Part shown: one piece after another, positions 18,517 to 27,202 of the stretch
Numbering within the stretch: position 1 is the stretch's first letter
How the letters are laid out: every line of letters starts with the position of its first letter
The notes under the pieces: model-generated
Seen by the model: only the letters and a program-made list of their open reading frames with translations
Told to the model about the DNA's origin: nothing
Database searches by the model: none
DNA from: Chlorogloeopsis fritschii PCC 6912
GTDB taxonomy: Bacteria; Cyanobacteriota; Cyanobacteriia; Cyanobacteriales; Nostocaceae
NCBI RefSeq assembly: GCF_000317285.1
Contig: NZ_AJLN01000061.1
Coordinates: 102,256 to 166,255 of the forward strand
Direction: 5' to 3'
Length of the DNA: 64,000 bases
Program-made: the position numbers and the translations under genes

Positions 18517-19401
18517 TTATTCATTTTTATATATTTGCAGTTGGCGCAGTTTTTCCTGCTGACGCTTTCTTTTCTCCTCTGTCAGACTATCAAAACAGTA
18601 GGGACAAGAAATTCCCTCTTCGTACTTTGGAGAAGTTTTATCAATTTCTGAGATCGGATGCCCACAGCTAGCACACATTTGGTGGGTGCCAGATTCTAAC
18701 CCATGACTCACTGCCACGCGTTCATCGAAAACAAAACACTCTCCTTCCCACAAACTTTCTTCTGCTGGAACTTCCTCTAAATATTTGAGAATACCACCTT
18801 TAAGGTGATAAACTTCTTGAAATCCTTGGGAAAGCATAAAAGCCGAAGCTTTCTCACAACGAATCCCGCCAGTACAAAATAGCGCCACTTTCTTGTGCTG
18901 ATTCGGATCGAGCTGCTTGCCAATATAGTCTGGAAATTGGCGAAATGATACCGTGTTTGGATTTTGCGCTCCTTTAAAAGTGCCAATACTCACTTCATAA
19001 TCATTGCGAGTGTCAATCACTGTCACTTCTGGATCGGAAATAATCGCATTCCAGTCTTTGGGACTTACATAAGTTCCCACACCTTCATTAGGGTTAACTT
19101 CAGGCAGCCCAATAGTGACAATTTCTTTTTTCAGACGTACTTTCATCCGCTCATACGGAGGGGAGCCAGCAAAAGACTCCTTGTGTTCCAAGTCAGCAAG
19201 GCGCGGATCGGAACGCAAAAACGATAATACTGCGTCTACGCTCTGACGCGAGCCAACTATTGTACCGTTAATACCTTCTTGTGCCAGCAGAATCGTTCCC
19301 TTAATGCCTTGTGCTTGGCAATAAGACAATAATGGTTGTTGTTTCTCGACAAAATCTGGCAGGTTAACAAATTTATAAAATGTAGCAACAACTAACGTCA
19401 T
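18517..19401 (-). CDS. trhO: tRNA uridine(34) hydroxylase, rhodanese-like (TrhO/YceA)
   Basis: The 294-residue protein starts at [17 protein letters not shown]; a longer frame from 19494 adds 31 residues that do not fit the family. The N-terminal part is the acylphosphatase-like UPF0176 domain ([17 protein letters not shown]). It is followed by a rhodanese domain with the active-site loop [11 protein letters not shown]. The C-terminal zinc-type Cys pairs (MCASCGHP and SCPYCFDSL) are also typical. TrhO makes 5-hydroxyuridine at the wobble position of certain tRNAs using oxygen. The call is firm; the chemistry is known from the enterobacterial enzyme. Confidence 0.93.
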   Translation of the reverse strand: MTLVVATFYKFVNLPDFVEKQQPLLSYCQAQGIKGTILLAQEGINGTIVGSRQSVDAVLSFLRSDPRLADLEHKESFAGSPPYERMKVRLKKEIVTIGLPEVNPNEGVGTYVSPKDWNAIISDPEVTVIDTRNDYEVSIGTFKGAQNPNTVSFRQFPDYIGKQLDPNQHKKVALFCTGGIRCEKASAFMLSQGFQEVYHLKGGILKYLEEVPAEESLWEGECFVFDERVAVSHGLESGTHQMCASCGHPISEIDKTSPKYEEGISCPYCFDSLTEEKRKRQQEKLRQLQIYKNE

Positions 19402-19492
19402 TTCTAACTCTGTGGGAATGAAAAATACAAGATTAGGTATTGAGCAATATTTATCAATATTTATATTATCTTCCAAGCTTTGTTGAGAACTC

Positions 19493-19559
19493 AATTAGCA
19501 CCCTAGCCCGCCAAGAAATTTATTTCTTGGCTAAGAGCTACAGTTTGCTCAAGTGAACT
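19493..19559. repeat. Palindrome-containing dispersed repeat (copy 1)
   Basis: The core is CCAAGAAAT-TT-ATTTCTTGG at 19511-19530, a near-perfect hairpin. The flanks (AATTAGCACCCTAGCCC on one side and AAGTGAACT on the other) match, in the opposite orientation, the block at 55909-55985. It lies in the 5' leader side of trhO and after the downstream hypothetical gene. Confidence 0.6.
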
Positions 19560-19583
19560 GCGATCGCTAACCTGAAAACTTGT

Positions 19584-19961
19584 TTACCGAACTTTAAAGC
19601 CTATCGGCTCTTGCTTTGCCAAACGAGTTAGCAATTCTGCTGTCAAAGATTCTCCGCTACGTCGCGCTTCCCAAGAACCAGAGTAATGTTTACTAATTTT
19701 CCACTCTCCCTGCATATAATTTTCATCTTCGGAGATTGTACCAACATACTTAACTGGATCTGGTGAAGTAGTCAAGTAGCTTTTGGTAAAGCTGATGCGA
19801 CGCCCTATCACCTCACCATTCAACTGTGCTTCTCCGAGAAAGTTATCATCCAAAATGTTGCCACTTAAACTATTGCCACTTTGGATAAAAACCGCTTCAA
19901 AACGAGTTGGGATTCCTTCTTGCCAGTAGGTGCCAAGCCAAGTACCACTTAAATCTGCCAT
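19584..19961 (-). CDS. Small beta-rich hypothetical protein
   Basis: The 125-residue product starts at MADLSGTWLGTYWQEGIPTR; the 18 extra residues upstream lack family-like character. The sequence alternates short strands with Gly turns (FEAVFIQSGNSLSGNILDD, GRRISFTKSYL, YVGTISEDENYMQGEW) and looks like a small beta-barrel or lipocalin-type fold. No signal peptide, membrane segment or catalytic motif is present, so it should be cytosolic. Similar short proteins are widespread in cyanobacteria without a known role. It is probably single-gene and divergent from the dehydrogenase gene. Confidence 0.65.
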   Translation of the reverse strand: MADLSGTWLGTYWQEGIPTRFEAVFIQSGNSLSGNILDDNFLGEAQLNGEVIGRRISFTKSYLTTSPDPVKYVGTISEDENYMQGEWKISKHYSGSWEARRSGESLTAELLTRLAKQEPIGFKVR

Positions 19962-20100
19962 GAAATTTTTCCAACACTTTGTTTTATTGTGGCGTGAATG
20001 AAGTAGGAAGTTCAAATGCTAATCTCGCTACACTGAGTGAAGTAATCAGCAAAAATGCTTTCTAGTCCAGCCAGCAAATTAGCGTATCGGGAGGAAAACT

Positions 20101-21045
20101 ATGAAAGCAATTGTAATTCATAATTACGGCTCGGCAGATGTGTTGCGATATGAAGATGTAGCACCACCAAAAATCAAACCCGATCAATTACTTGTCAAGG
20201 TTCATGCTGCTTGCGTTAATCCCATTGATTGGAAAATCCGCAAGGGAATGTTGAAAGTGATTACAGGTAACAAATTCCCAATGGTTTTAGGGTTGGATTT
20301 GGCAGGAGAGGTGGTAGAGGTTGGTACTAAAGTCACGCGCTTTGTGATCGGAGATCAAGTTTATGGTTCGGTGAAATTGCCTGGAGGTGCTTACGCTGAA
20401 TTTGCCGCCCTACAAGAAAACCAGGCTGCTCTTAAACCTAAAAATATGAGTTATGAAGAAGCAGCTACTTTGCCTGTTGCAGCACTCACCGCTCTTCAAG
20501 CACTGCGCGATCTGGGTAAAATCAAGACAGGACAAACTGTGTTGGTTAACGGTGCTTCTGGTGGAGTGGGAATTTTTGCAGTGCAGATTGCCAAGGTATT
20601 CGGCGCAGAGGTAACGGGAGTTTGCAGCACGAAAAATCTAGATTTGGTTAAGTCTTTGGGAGCCGATCGCATCATTGACTACACGCAACAAGATTTTACT
20701 CAAGATACTGTCCAGTACGACATTATTTTTGATGTAGTTGTTAAAAAGTCTTTTGCTGACTGTAAAAAAGTTCTTAAGCCTAATGGAATTTACGTTACTA
20801 CAATACCCACTCCACAAAACATCTTACCAGGAATATTGTCAACGTTCATTCCAGGGAAAAAAGCTAAATTTGTGCTTGCAAAACCTAACCCTCAAGATTT
20901 TGCGTACCTAAATGAATTAATTGAGGCAGGCAAAACACGCACTGTTATCGATCGCACCTATCCCCTCCAAGAATTAGCTGCTGCTCATAACTACAGTGAA
21001 AGCGAACGTGCTGTAGGGAAGATTGCGATCGCGATCGCCAGTTGA
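20101..21045 (+). CDS. NADP-dependent quinone oxidoreductase-like dehydrogenase (zinc-independent MDR)
   Basis: The 314-residue medium-chain dehydrogenase has the GroES-like N-terminal half (AACVNPIDWKIRKGM, GLDLAGEVVEVG) and the nucleotide-binding motif NGASGGVGIFAVQIAK. The structural-zinc cysteines and the catalytic zinc Cys/His of alcohol dehydrogenase are absent, which fits quinone oxidoreductases and 2-alkenal reductases of the MDR superfamily. It likely reduces quinones or reactive enones with NADPH. The RBS is GGGAGGAAA directly upstream of the ATG. It is followed by a long spacer with the urea-transporter promoter, so it is transcribed alone. Confidence 0.88.
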   Translation: MKAIVIHNYGSADVLRYEDVAPPKIKPDQLLVKVHAACVNPIDWKIRKGMLKVITGNKFPMVLGLDLAGEVVEVGTKVTRFVIGDQVYGSVKLPGGAYAEFAALQENQAALKPKNMSYEEAATLPVAALTALQALRDLGKIKTGQTVLVNGASGGVGIFAVQIAKVFGAEVTGVCSTKNLDLVKSLGADRIIDYTQQDFTQDTVQYDIIFDVVVKKSFADCKKVLKPNGIYVTTIPTPQNILPGILSTFIPGKKAKFVLAKPNPQDFAYLNELIEAGKTRTVIDRTYPLQELAAAHNYSESERAVGKIAIAIAS

Positions 21046-21427
21046 TCGTTTTTGAGAGAAGAGTGGATTGGGAATTGGGGAACTCACAATCTCCGCGATC
21101 GCAGGGATGCTATTGGCAAATAGGGGGTAAGACCCATTATTTCCCAACTGCATCCTCTAAATAATTCGGAAATCTTCAAAGCCTTTTATCTTTTAAAAAG
21201 TAGCTATTAACTGACTGATTTTTGCCAGCACAAATGCGAGTATAAAGTGAAGTTTTGTTGCTGCAAGTTAGTAACGTAGTTGCAACTTTTGCCATCATCT
21301 TAATTTCAAAAAATTAAACTATTTAAAATAGTATTTCCGAAAACACTTTTATACACAAATGTGTGCATCAGCTCATTTTTTTTACAAATATTTATGAATA
21401 AAAATTTACAGAAATTTGAAAAAAATG

Positions 21428-21470
21428 GTATATCTAGTTACTTTATGCTGAAAAAGTATCAAACTAATAT
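21428..21470 (+). promoter_or_regulatory. NtcA-activated promoter of the urea transporter genes
   Basis: A perfect NtcA box GTA-N8-TAC occupies 21428-21441 (GTATATCTAGTTAC). Exactly 23 bases later is a TAATAT -10 hexamer (21465-21470), the spacing of class II NtcA promoters (box, about 22-23 bases, TAN3T). It is 123 bases before urtA. The sequence match is direct; activation under nitrogen limitation is inferred from NtcA biology. Confidence 0.85.
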
Positions 21471-21563
21471 CAAACGTACATGACATTTTTAGTAAAAGTT
21501 TACTCAATGAAGTAAGCTTAATAACTCTGGCTAAAATTACTTCATGAAAGCGACGCAATTGTT

Positions 21564-22886
21564 ATGACAAGAAGATTTAACAGACGGAAATTTTTGGTCT
21601 ACGGTGGTGCTACTTTTGGTACTAGCTTGATACTAAAAGGTTGTGCCAATAATTCCTCAACCACGTCAGAAAATCCCAACTCTGGAGCAGTTCCTGCTGC
21701 TACACCAGCTGCTGCGACTGGTAGTGGTAACACTATCAAGGTGGGAATTCTACATTCCTTGAGCGGCACAATGGCAATTAGTGAAAAAAGCGTTGTTGAT
21801 GCGGAAAAATTGGCAATCAAAGAAATAAATGCCGCTGGTGGTGTTTTAGGTAAACAAATTGAAGCGATCGTCGAAGATGGTGCTTCTAACTGGGATACTT
21901 TTAGAGAAAAAGCCACTAAGTTAATCGATCAAGATAAAGTAGCTGTGGTTTTTGGCTGTTGGACTTCTGCTAGCCGTAAAAATGTCAAGCCAGTATTTGA
22001 GAGCAAAGACCATATGCTCTGGTATCCTGTACAGTATGAAGGTCAAGAATGTTCCAATAATATTTTCTACACAGGCGCTGCTCCCAATCAACAAATTGAG
22101 CCTGCTGTTGATTGGTTGCTGAAAAATAAAGGCAAAGAATTTTTCTTAATTGGTTCTGATTATGTTTTCCCTAGAACAGCCAACGAAATTATTAAAGCTC
22201 AATTGGAAGCGGTAGGCGGGAAAACAGTTGGAGAAGATTATCTACCATTAGGTAATACAGAAGTTACGCCGATTATCACCAAAATTAAACAAAGATTGCC
22301 CAATGGTGGCGTAATTTTCAATACTTTAAACGGTGATAGCAACGTTGCTTTCTTCAAGCAGTTAAAAGGGGCTGGTTTGACACCAGATAAATACCCCACG
22401 ATGTCTGTAAGTATTGCTGAAGAAGAAGTCAAAGCAATTGGTGTACAGTATCTCAAAGGTCAATATGCCGCATGGAATTACTTCCAGACTGTAGATACTC
22501 CTGCTAATAAGAAGTTTGTTGAAGCTTTCAAGAAAGAATACGGTGGAAATCGGGTAACAAACGATCCGATGGAAGCTGCATATGTAGGGGTTTATTTATG
22601 GAAGCAAGCAGTAGAAAAAGCTGGTACTACTGACTTGGCGAAAGTGCGCAATGCAGCTTATGGTCAAAGTTTTGATGCGCCTGAAGGCAAAGTTACAATG
22701 AATTCTAACCATCACCTATCTAAAATTGTCCGAATTGGTGAAGTTAGAGACGATGGTTTGTTCAATATTGTCTACGCAACTCCTGCACCAGTTGAGCCTG
22801 TACCTTGGAATCAATTTGTAAAATCAACTAAGGGTTATGCTTGTGATTGGTCAGATCCTAGAAAGGGTGAAAAGTACAAAGTTTAA
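21564..22886 (+). CDS. urtA: Urea ABC transporter, substrate-binding protein UrtA
   Basis: The 440-residue periplasmic binding protein captures urea for the UrtBC permease. The N-terminus combines a twin-arginine-like motif (RRKFLVYGG, residues 7-15) with a possible lipobox ending at Cys27 (ILKGC), followed by a Ser/Pro/Ala linker. The mature part starts near IKVGILHSLSGTMAISEKSV, the leucine/amide-binding Perip_BP fold. UrtA-type landmarks include WTSASRKNVKPVFESKDHMLWYPVQYEGQE and NNIFYTGAAPNQQ. Order urtABCDE and the upstream NtcA box confirm the assignment. A 387-base spacer with repeats lies between it and urtB, unusual for this operon. Confidence 0.95.
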   Translation: MTRRFNRRKFLVYGGATFGTSLILKGCANNSSTTSENPNSGAVPAATPAAATGSGNTIKVGILHSLSGTMAISEKSVVDAEKLAIKEINAAGGVLGKQIEAIVEDGASNWDTFREKATKLIDQDKVAVVFGCWTSASRKNVKPVFESKDHMLWYPVQYEGQECSNNIFYTGAAPNQQIEPAVDWLLKNKGKEFFLIGSDYVFPRTANEIIKAQLEAVGGKTVGEDYLPLGNTEVTPIITKIKQRLPNGGVIFNTLNGDSNVAFFKQLKGAGLTPDKYPTMSVSIAEEEVKAIGVQYLKGQYAAWNYFQTVDTPANKKFVEAFKKEYGGNRVTNDPMEAAYVGVYLWKQAVEKAGTTDLAKVRNAAYGQSFDAPEGKVTMNSNHHLSKIVRIGEVRDDGLFNIVYATPAPVEPVPWNQFVKSTKGYACDWSDPRKGEKYKV

Positions 22887-22990
22887 ATAGTTGAAAGAAA
22901 TTTCAATTTAAGCTTGTGATTTTGGCGCTAGTTGCGTGTAGTTGAAGCAGAAGCAACTTAATACACCCCTGGGGTGCAAACTACCATCTT

Positions 22991-23073
22991 GTCATGAAAA
23001 TAGGGGACAGGGGACAGGTGACAGGGTACAGGGAAAGAGGTTTTCTCATGAATAGCTGTCATGAAAATAGGGG
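22991..23073. repeat. Short direct repeats in the urtA-urtB gap
   Basis: GTCATGAAAATAGGGG occurs at 22991-23006 and again at 23058-23073. Each copy is followed by G-rich heptamer-type words (GGGGACAGGTGACAGGG and GGGGCTAGGGACTAG). No gene is present. Confidence 0.65.
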
Positions 23074-23157
23074 CTAGGGACTAGAGAAAAGAGATTTTCA
23101 TGCTTTGCGGTGAAACTTGTTTCATTTAGGACTGCTTTTTACTTACAGCGGTTTTCT

Positions 23158-23227
23158 GTAAGGTGGGCATTGCCCGTTAAAGACTATTTAGTAAATTTTA
23201 AATATTGGAGAGCAATGCCCACCCTAC
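23158..23227. repeat. Inverted-repeat element of the GGTGGGCA family (copy 1)
   Basis: GTAAGGTGGGCATTGC at the left end pairs with GCAATGCCCACCCTAC at the right end across an AT-rich centre of about 35 bases. Related ends occur at 31387-31453 and in the tandem repeat at 51974-52139. It sits inside the urea operon, 47 bases before urtB, and could form a hairpin in the mRNA. Confidence 0.65.
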
Positions 23228-23273
23228 AAACTGTAAAATCTCAAGCCTAAAATGCAAAATGGGGGATAAATAA

Positions 23274-24434
23274 GTGTTTGCAGGATTTTTAGATGCTTTG
23301 TTTAATGGCATTAGTATTGGTGCTGTTTTATTAATTGCTGCTTTAGGGCTTGCAATTGTATTTGGACTAATGGGCGTCATTAATATGGCTCATGGTGAGT
23401 TAATGATGTTGGGAGCCTACACAACATTTGTTGTACAAAATTTCTGCAAACAACTGGGTGGATTTTGGTTTGAAATTTATATATTTTTGGCTTTGATTTT
23501 AGCTTTTTTCCTCACAGCAATTGCTGGCTTAATTCTAGAAAAAGGTGTGATTCGCTATCTCTACGGGCGTCCTTTAGAAACTTTGTTGGCAACTTGGGGA
23601 GTGAGTTTAATATTGCAGCAATTTGTTCGCAGTGTTAATTGGGTAATTGTGATTGGAATTGCTATATTTTGTTTGTTATTTTTTGGTGGATTGAGAATTT
23701 TAAAGTCGCGTGCCAATATAAGTAGAGTTCAAAATTGGATTGTCGCGGTACTTTTGGTGCTATCGCTTGGTGTGGCAATAGCAACTGGTAATTTATTGAG
23801 TCAAACTTATCAGCTTGCAGTTACTCAACCTTGGTTTGGTGCTCAAAATCTTGATGTTACTGCTCCAACTTGGTTACAAGATGGATTAAGTTTAGGAAGT
23901 TTACAGTTACCTTATGCACGGTTATTTATCATTGCTTTAACCATTGTTTGTGTGGGAGGTATTTATATATTTTTACAGCGTTCTAACTGGGGATTAAGAA
24001 TTCGCGCCGTCACACAAAATCGGAGTATGAGCGCTTGTTTAGGTATCCCAACTGCAAAAGTTGATGCAATTACTTTTGCACTCGGTTCAGGATTGGCTGG
24101 TGTAGCTGGATGTGCAATTAGTTTACTCGGTTCTGTAGGGCCTAATACCGGACAAAACTATATTATTGATACTTTCATGGTTGTGGTTGTGGGTGGTGTA
24201 GGCAACTTGTTAGGTACTATTGTTGCAGCATTGGGAATTGGTACGGTGAACTATTTAATTGGTTCTGGTACTCTGGCTTTGTTACTAACTCCCATTCCAC
24301 CTTTGGTAGATTTCTTTAATTTCTTTGCCACAACTAGTATGGCAAAGGTGATGGTATTTGCATTAATTATTGCATTTTTACAGTGGAAACCAGGTGGTAT
24401 TTTCCCGCAAAAAGGTCGTACTGTTGATGCTTAG
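23274..24434 (+). CDS. urtB: Urea ABC transporter permease UrtB
   Basis: The 386-residue branched-chain-amino-acid-type permease starts at a GTG preceded by GGGGG. It has eight or more hydrophobic segments and the LivH landmarks AIVFGLMGVINMAHGELMMLGAYT, RPLETLLATWGVSLILQQ, GLRIRAVTQNRSMSACLG and VVVVGGVGNLLGT. It forms the membrane channel with UrtC. Order and NtcA control support urea rather than amino-acid transport. It is separated from urtC by only 27 bases. Confidence 0.94.
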   Translation: MFAGFLDALFNGISIGAVLLIAALGLAIVFGLMGVINMAHGELMMLGAYTTFVVQNFCKQLGGFWFEIYIFLALILAFFLTAIAGLILEKGVIRYLYGRPLETLLATWGVSLILQQFVRSVNWVIVIGIAIFCLLFFGGLRILKSRANISRVQNWIVAVLLVLSLGVAIATGNLLSQTYQLAVTQPWFGAQNLDVTAPTWLQDGLSLGSLQLPYARLFIIALTIVCVGGIYIFLQRSNWGLRIRAVTQNRSMSACLGIPTAKVDAITFALGSGLAGVAGCAISLLGSVGPNTGQNYIIDTFMVVVVGGVGNLLGTIVAALGIGTVNYLIGSGTLALLLTPIPPLVDFFNFFATTSMAKVMVFALIIAFLQWKPGGIFPQKGRTVDA

Positions 24435-24461
24435 AATGAACCGCCAATAAAGGACACCAAG

Positions 24462-25583
24462 ATGAAAAAGAAGGGAAAAAAATTACTTTTAATCGAGGTG
24501 GGGGTGGTATTAGCGATCGCACTCATTCTCGTCTTAGTCATGCCAGTTGTGCTTTCAGAATTTCGGCTCAATTTACTGGGTAGATTTTTGTCACTAGCAA
24601 TTGTAGCTTTAGGTATAGATTTAATTTGGGGTTTTACTGGTTTATTAAGTTTAGGACACGGGATTTTTTTTGGTTTGGGTGGATATGCGATCGCTATGTA
24701 CCTAAAACTGCAAGTTCCCCCAGGTGAGCTACCTGATTTTATGCAGCTTTATGGTGTCAATGAACTGCCTTGGTTTTGGCAACCTTTTTATTCGTTTCCC
24801 TTTGCAGTAGTTGCTGTCGTATTAATTCCAGGAATACTGGCGGGATTATTAGGATATTTGGTGTTTCGCAATCGCATCCGGGGCGTCTATTTCTCAATTT
24901 TGACTCAAGCGGCAGTGATTGTATTCTTTAATTTCTTTAACGGGCAGCAAAAACTTTTTAACGGCACCAATGGGCTGATAGATTTTACTACTTTATTTGG
25001 TGCAAAAGTCAGCAATGCCAGTACTCAATTTATCTTTTATTGCCTGACGGTAGTATTTTTGATAGCTACCTATGCCCTTTGCCGTTGGTTGACAAGTGGA
25101 AGATTTGGCAGATTACTAATTGCTATTCGGGATGATGAAAGTCGGGTGAGATTTACAGGCTACAATCCCACAGAATTCAAAGTTTTGGTGTTTGCGGTTT
25201 CTGGTGCGATCGCAGGAATTTCCGGTGCCTTTTACACTCTCCAAAGTGGTTCAGTTTCACCCAGGGCAATGGATATTGCCTTTTCGATTGAAATGGTAAT
25301 TTGGGTGGCTGTAGGAGGGCGCGCTACTTTAATAGGAGCAATTTTAGGAACTTTGCTAGTAAATTATGCCCGTACTTTTTTCAGCGAACAATTTGCAGAA
25401 ATTTGGTTATTTTTCCAAGGTGCGCTGTTTTTACTAGTGGTTACAGTACTTCCTGATGGTTTAGTGGGATGGTTGCGTAATCAAAAAATCCCTCTTTTTA
25501 AAGACTCTAATCAAGTTGTCACCTATCCGAGCTTAGAAATAGATCCAGAAGTGCAACATGAACGCCAAAATATTAGAAACTGA
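24462..25583 (+). CDS. urtC: Urea ABC transporter permease UrtC
   Basis: The 373-residue LivM-type permease pairs with UrtB. Landmarks are IDLIWGFTGLLSLGHGIFFGLGGYA, RLLIAIRDDESRVRFTGYNP and VGGRATLIGAILG. About ten hydrophobic helices are visible. The 3' end overlaps the urtD start by 26 bases, which implies translational coupling with the ATPase. Confidence 0.95.
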   Translation: MKKKGKKLLLIEVGVVLAIALILVLVMPVVLSEFRLNLLGRFLSLAIVALGIDLIWGFTGLLSLGHGIFFGLGGYAIAMYLKLQVPPGELPDFMQLYGVNELPWFWQPFYSFPFAVVAVVLIPGILAGLLGYLVFRNRIRGVYFSILTQAAVIVFFNFFNGQQKLFNGTNGLIDFTTLFGAKVSNASTQFIFYCLTVVFLIATYALCRWLTSGRFGRLLIAIRDDESRVRFTGYNPTEFKVLVFAVSGAIAGISGAFYTLQSGSVSPRAMDIAFSIEMVIWVAVGGRATLIGAILGTLLVNYARTFFSEQFAEIWLFFQGALFLLVVTVLPDGLVGWLRNQKIPLFKDSNQVVTYPSLEIDPEVQHERQNIRN

Positions 25584-26304
25584 AAATTTAACTGTAAACT
25601 TTGACGGTTTTACAGCATTAAAACAGCTAAACTTTAGCATGGATGCAGGAGAATTACGAGTAGTAATTGGCCCTAATGGTGCTGGGAAAACAACATTTCT
25701 CGATGTCATTACGGGTAAAGTACAACCAACAACAGGACGAGTTATTTTTAAAGGTAAAAATTTGCGTTCGTTGAAAGAACACCAAATAGCGCGTTTGGGA
25801 ATTGGCCGTAAGTTTCAAACACCCCGAATTTACCTCAATTTAACTCCCTTAGAAAATTTGGAAATTGCTAGCAACCCCAAGAAACATTCTTTTTCTACCT
25901 TGTTTAAAACTCCTAGCACAGCAGAAAAAAATAGCATCAAAGGATTGTTAGAAACAATTGGTTTAACTGCAAAAGCACGCGTTAAATCGGCTTTTCTTTC
26001 TCATGGAGAAAAGCAGCGTTTAGAAATTGGTATGCTACTAGCACAGTCTCCTGATTTATTACTAGTTGATGAACCAGTTGCTGGATTAACAGATGAAGAA
26101 ACCTATAATATTGGCGAACTATTGTTAGCGTTATCTCAGAGTCATTCGATTTTAGTAATTGAACATGACATGGAATTTGTGCGTCAAATTGCCCGTAAAG
26201 TCACAGTTCTTCATGAAGGCTCAGTTTTGTGTGAAGGAAATATCGAAGAAGTTCAAAGCGATCCTCGTGTTATTGAAGTATATCTAGGACAACAAAAAGA
26301 GTAA
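25558..26304 (+). CDS. urtD: Urea ABC transporter ATP-binding protein UrtD
   Basis: The 248-residue ATPase has Walker A GPNGAGKTT (residues 42-50), a signature region LSHGEKQRLEIGMLL in which the usual SGGQ reads SHGE, as is common in UrtD/LivG-type subunits, and Walker B LLLVDEPVAGLT followed by the switch His in VIEHDMEFV. It energises UrtBC. Its start lies inside urtC. A 142-base spacer, longer than usual, separates it from urtE. Confidence 0.94.
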   Translation: MNAKILETENLTVNFDGFTALKQLNFSMDAGELRVVIGPNGAGKTTFLDVITGKVQPTTGRVIFKGKNLRSLKEHQIARLGIGRKFQTPRIYLNLTPLENLEIASNPKKHSFSTLFKTPSTAEKNSIKGLLETIGLTAKARVKSAFLSHGEKQRLEIGMLLAQSPDLLLVDEPVAGLTDEETYNIGELLLALSQSHSILVIEHDMEFVRQIARKVTVLHEGSVLCEGNIEEVQSDPRVIEVYLGQQKE

Positions 26305-26446
26305 TTGAAGAAGGCAGAAGGCAGAAGCTAGACATTTAAAGTCACGCACTACTACCGATACAGTGACTCCTCTGTCTTGCCGCAAGGGCTGATTAAAATT
26401 ACATTGTTTTTTGTGTTCATGTCTGTTTAATATCTTTTGATAATCA

Positions 26447-27145
26447 ATGTTGCAAATTTCTAACCTCGATGTTTACTACGGTGAAAGCCACATTCTTCGG
26501 AATGTAGATTTAAGCGTTCCTAAAGGGCAAATGGTATGCCTAATCGGGCGTAATGGTGTGGGCAAAACTACACTTTTGAAAACAATTATGGGGTTACTTA
26601 AACCTCGTAGCGGCATAATTAATTTTGAGGGGCAAATAATCAACTCTAAATCGCCAGATCAAAGAGCAAAACTGGGAATTGGATATGTTCCTCAAGGGCG
26701 AGAAATCATTCCTCGCTTGACAGTCAAAGAAAATTTGTTATTGGGTTTAGAAGCAAGGAAAAAACAAGCTAAAAAATCAGAAATTCCAGAAGAAATTTTT
26801 ACTCTATTTCCTGTATTGAAAAAAATGCTTTCCCGCATGGGAGGGGATTTAAGTGGAGGGCAACAACAGCAACTAGCTATTGCTCGTGCTTTAATGGGAA
26901 ATCCTCAATTATTAGTACTAGACGAACCAACTGAAGGTATTCAACCATCAATTATTTTGGAAATTGAAGCCGCTGTTCGTAATATTGTCGAATCTACAGG
27001 TATTTCTGTTTTATTGGTAGAACAACATTTACATTTTGTCCGTCAAGCTAATTATTATTACGCTATGCAAAAAGGTGGTATTGTTGCCTCTGGCTCGACA
27101 AACGAACTTAGCCAAGATGTGATTCAAAGGTTTTTAGCAGTTTAG
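26447..27145 (+). CDS. urtE: Urea ABC transporter ATP-binding protein UrtE
   Basis: The 232-residue LivF-type ATPase has Walker A GRNGVGKTT, signature LSGGQQQQLAIARAL and Walker B LLVLDEPTEGIQPSI with the switch His in LVEQHLHFVRQ. It is the second nucleotide-binding subunit of the urea transporter and closes the urtABCDE set. The next gene is convergent, and a weak AGGG/CCCT hairpin lies in the 57-base gap. Confidence 0.94.
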   Translation: MLQISNLDVYYGESHILRNVDLSVPKGQMVCLIGRNGVGKTTLLKTIMGLLKPRSGIINFEGQIINSKSPDQRAKLGIGYVPQGREIIPRLTVKENLLLGLEARKKQAKKSEIPEEIFTLFPVLKKMLSRMGGDLSGGQQQQLAIARALMGNPQLLVLDEPTEGIQPSIILEIEAAVRNIVESTGISVLLVEQHLHFVRQANYYYAMQKGGIVASGSTNELSQDVIQRFLAV

Positions 27146-27202
27146 ATGTGTAACCTACAAGCTTTGTCTGTGATTTAGTGACTTTTAGTCTTAGGGCTTC
27201 TA

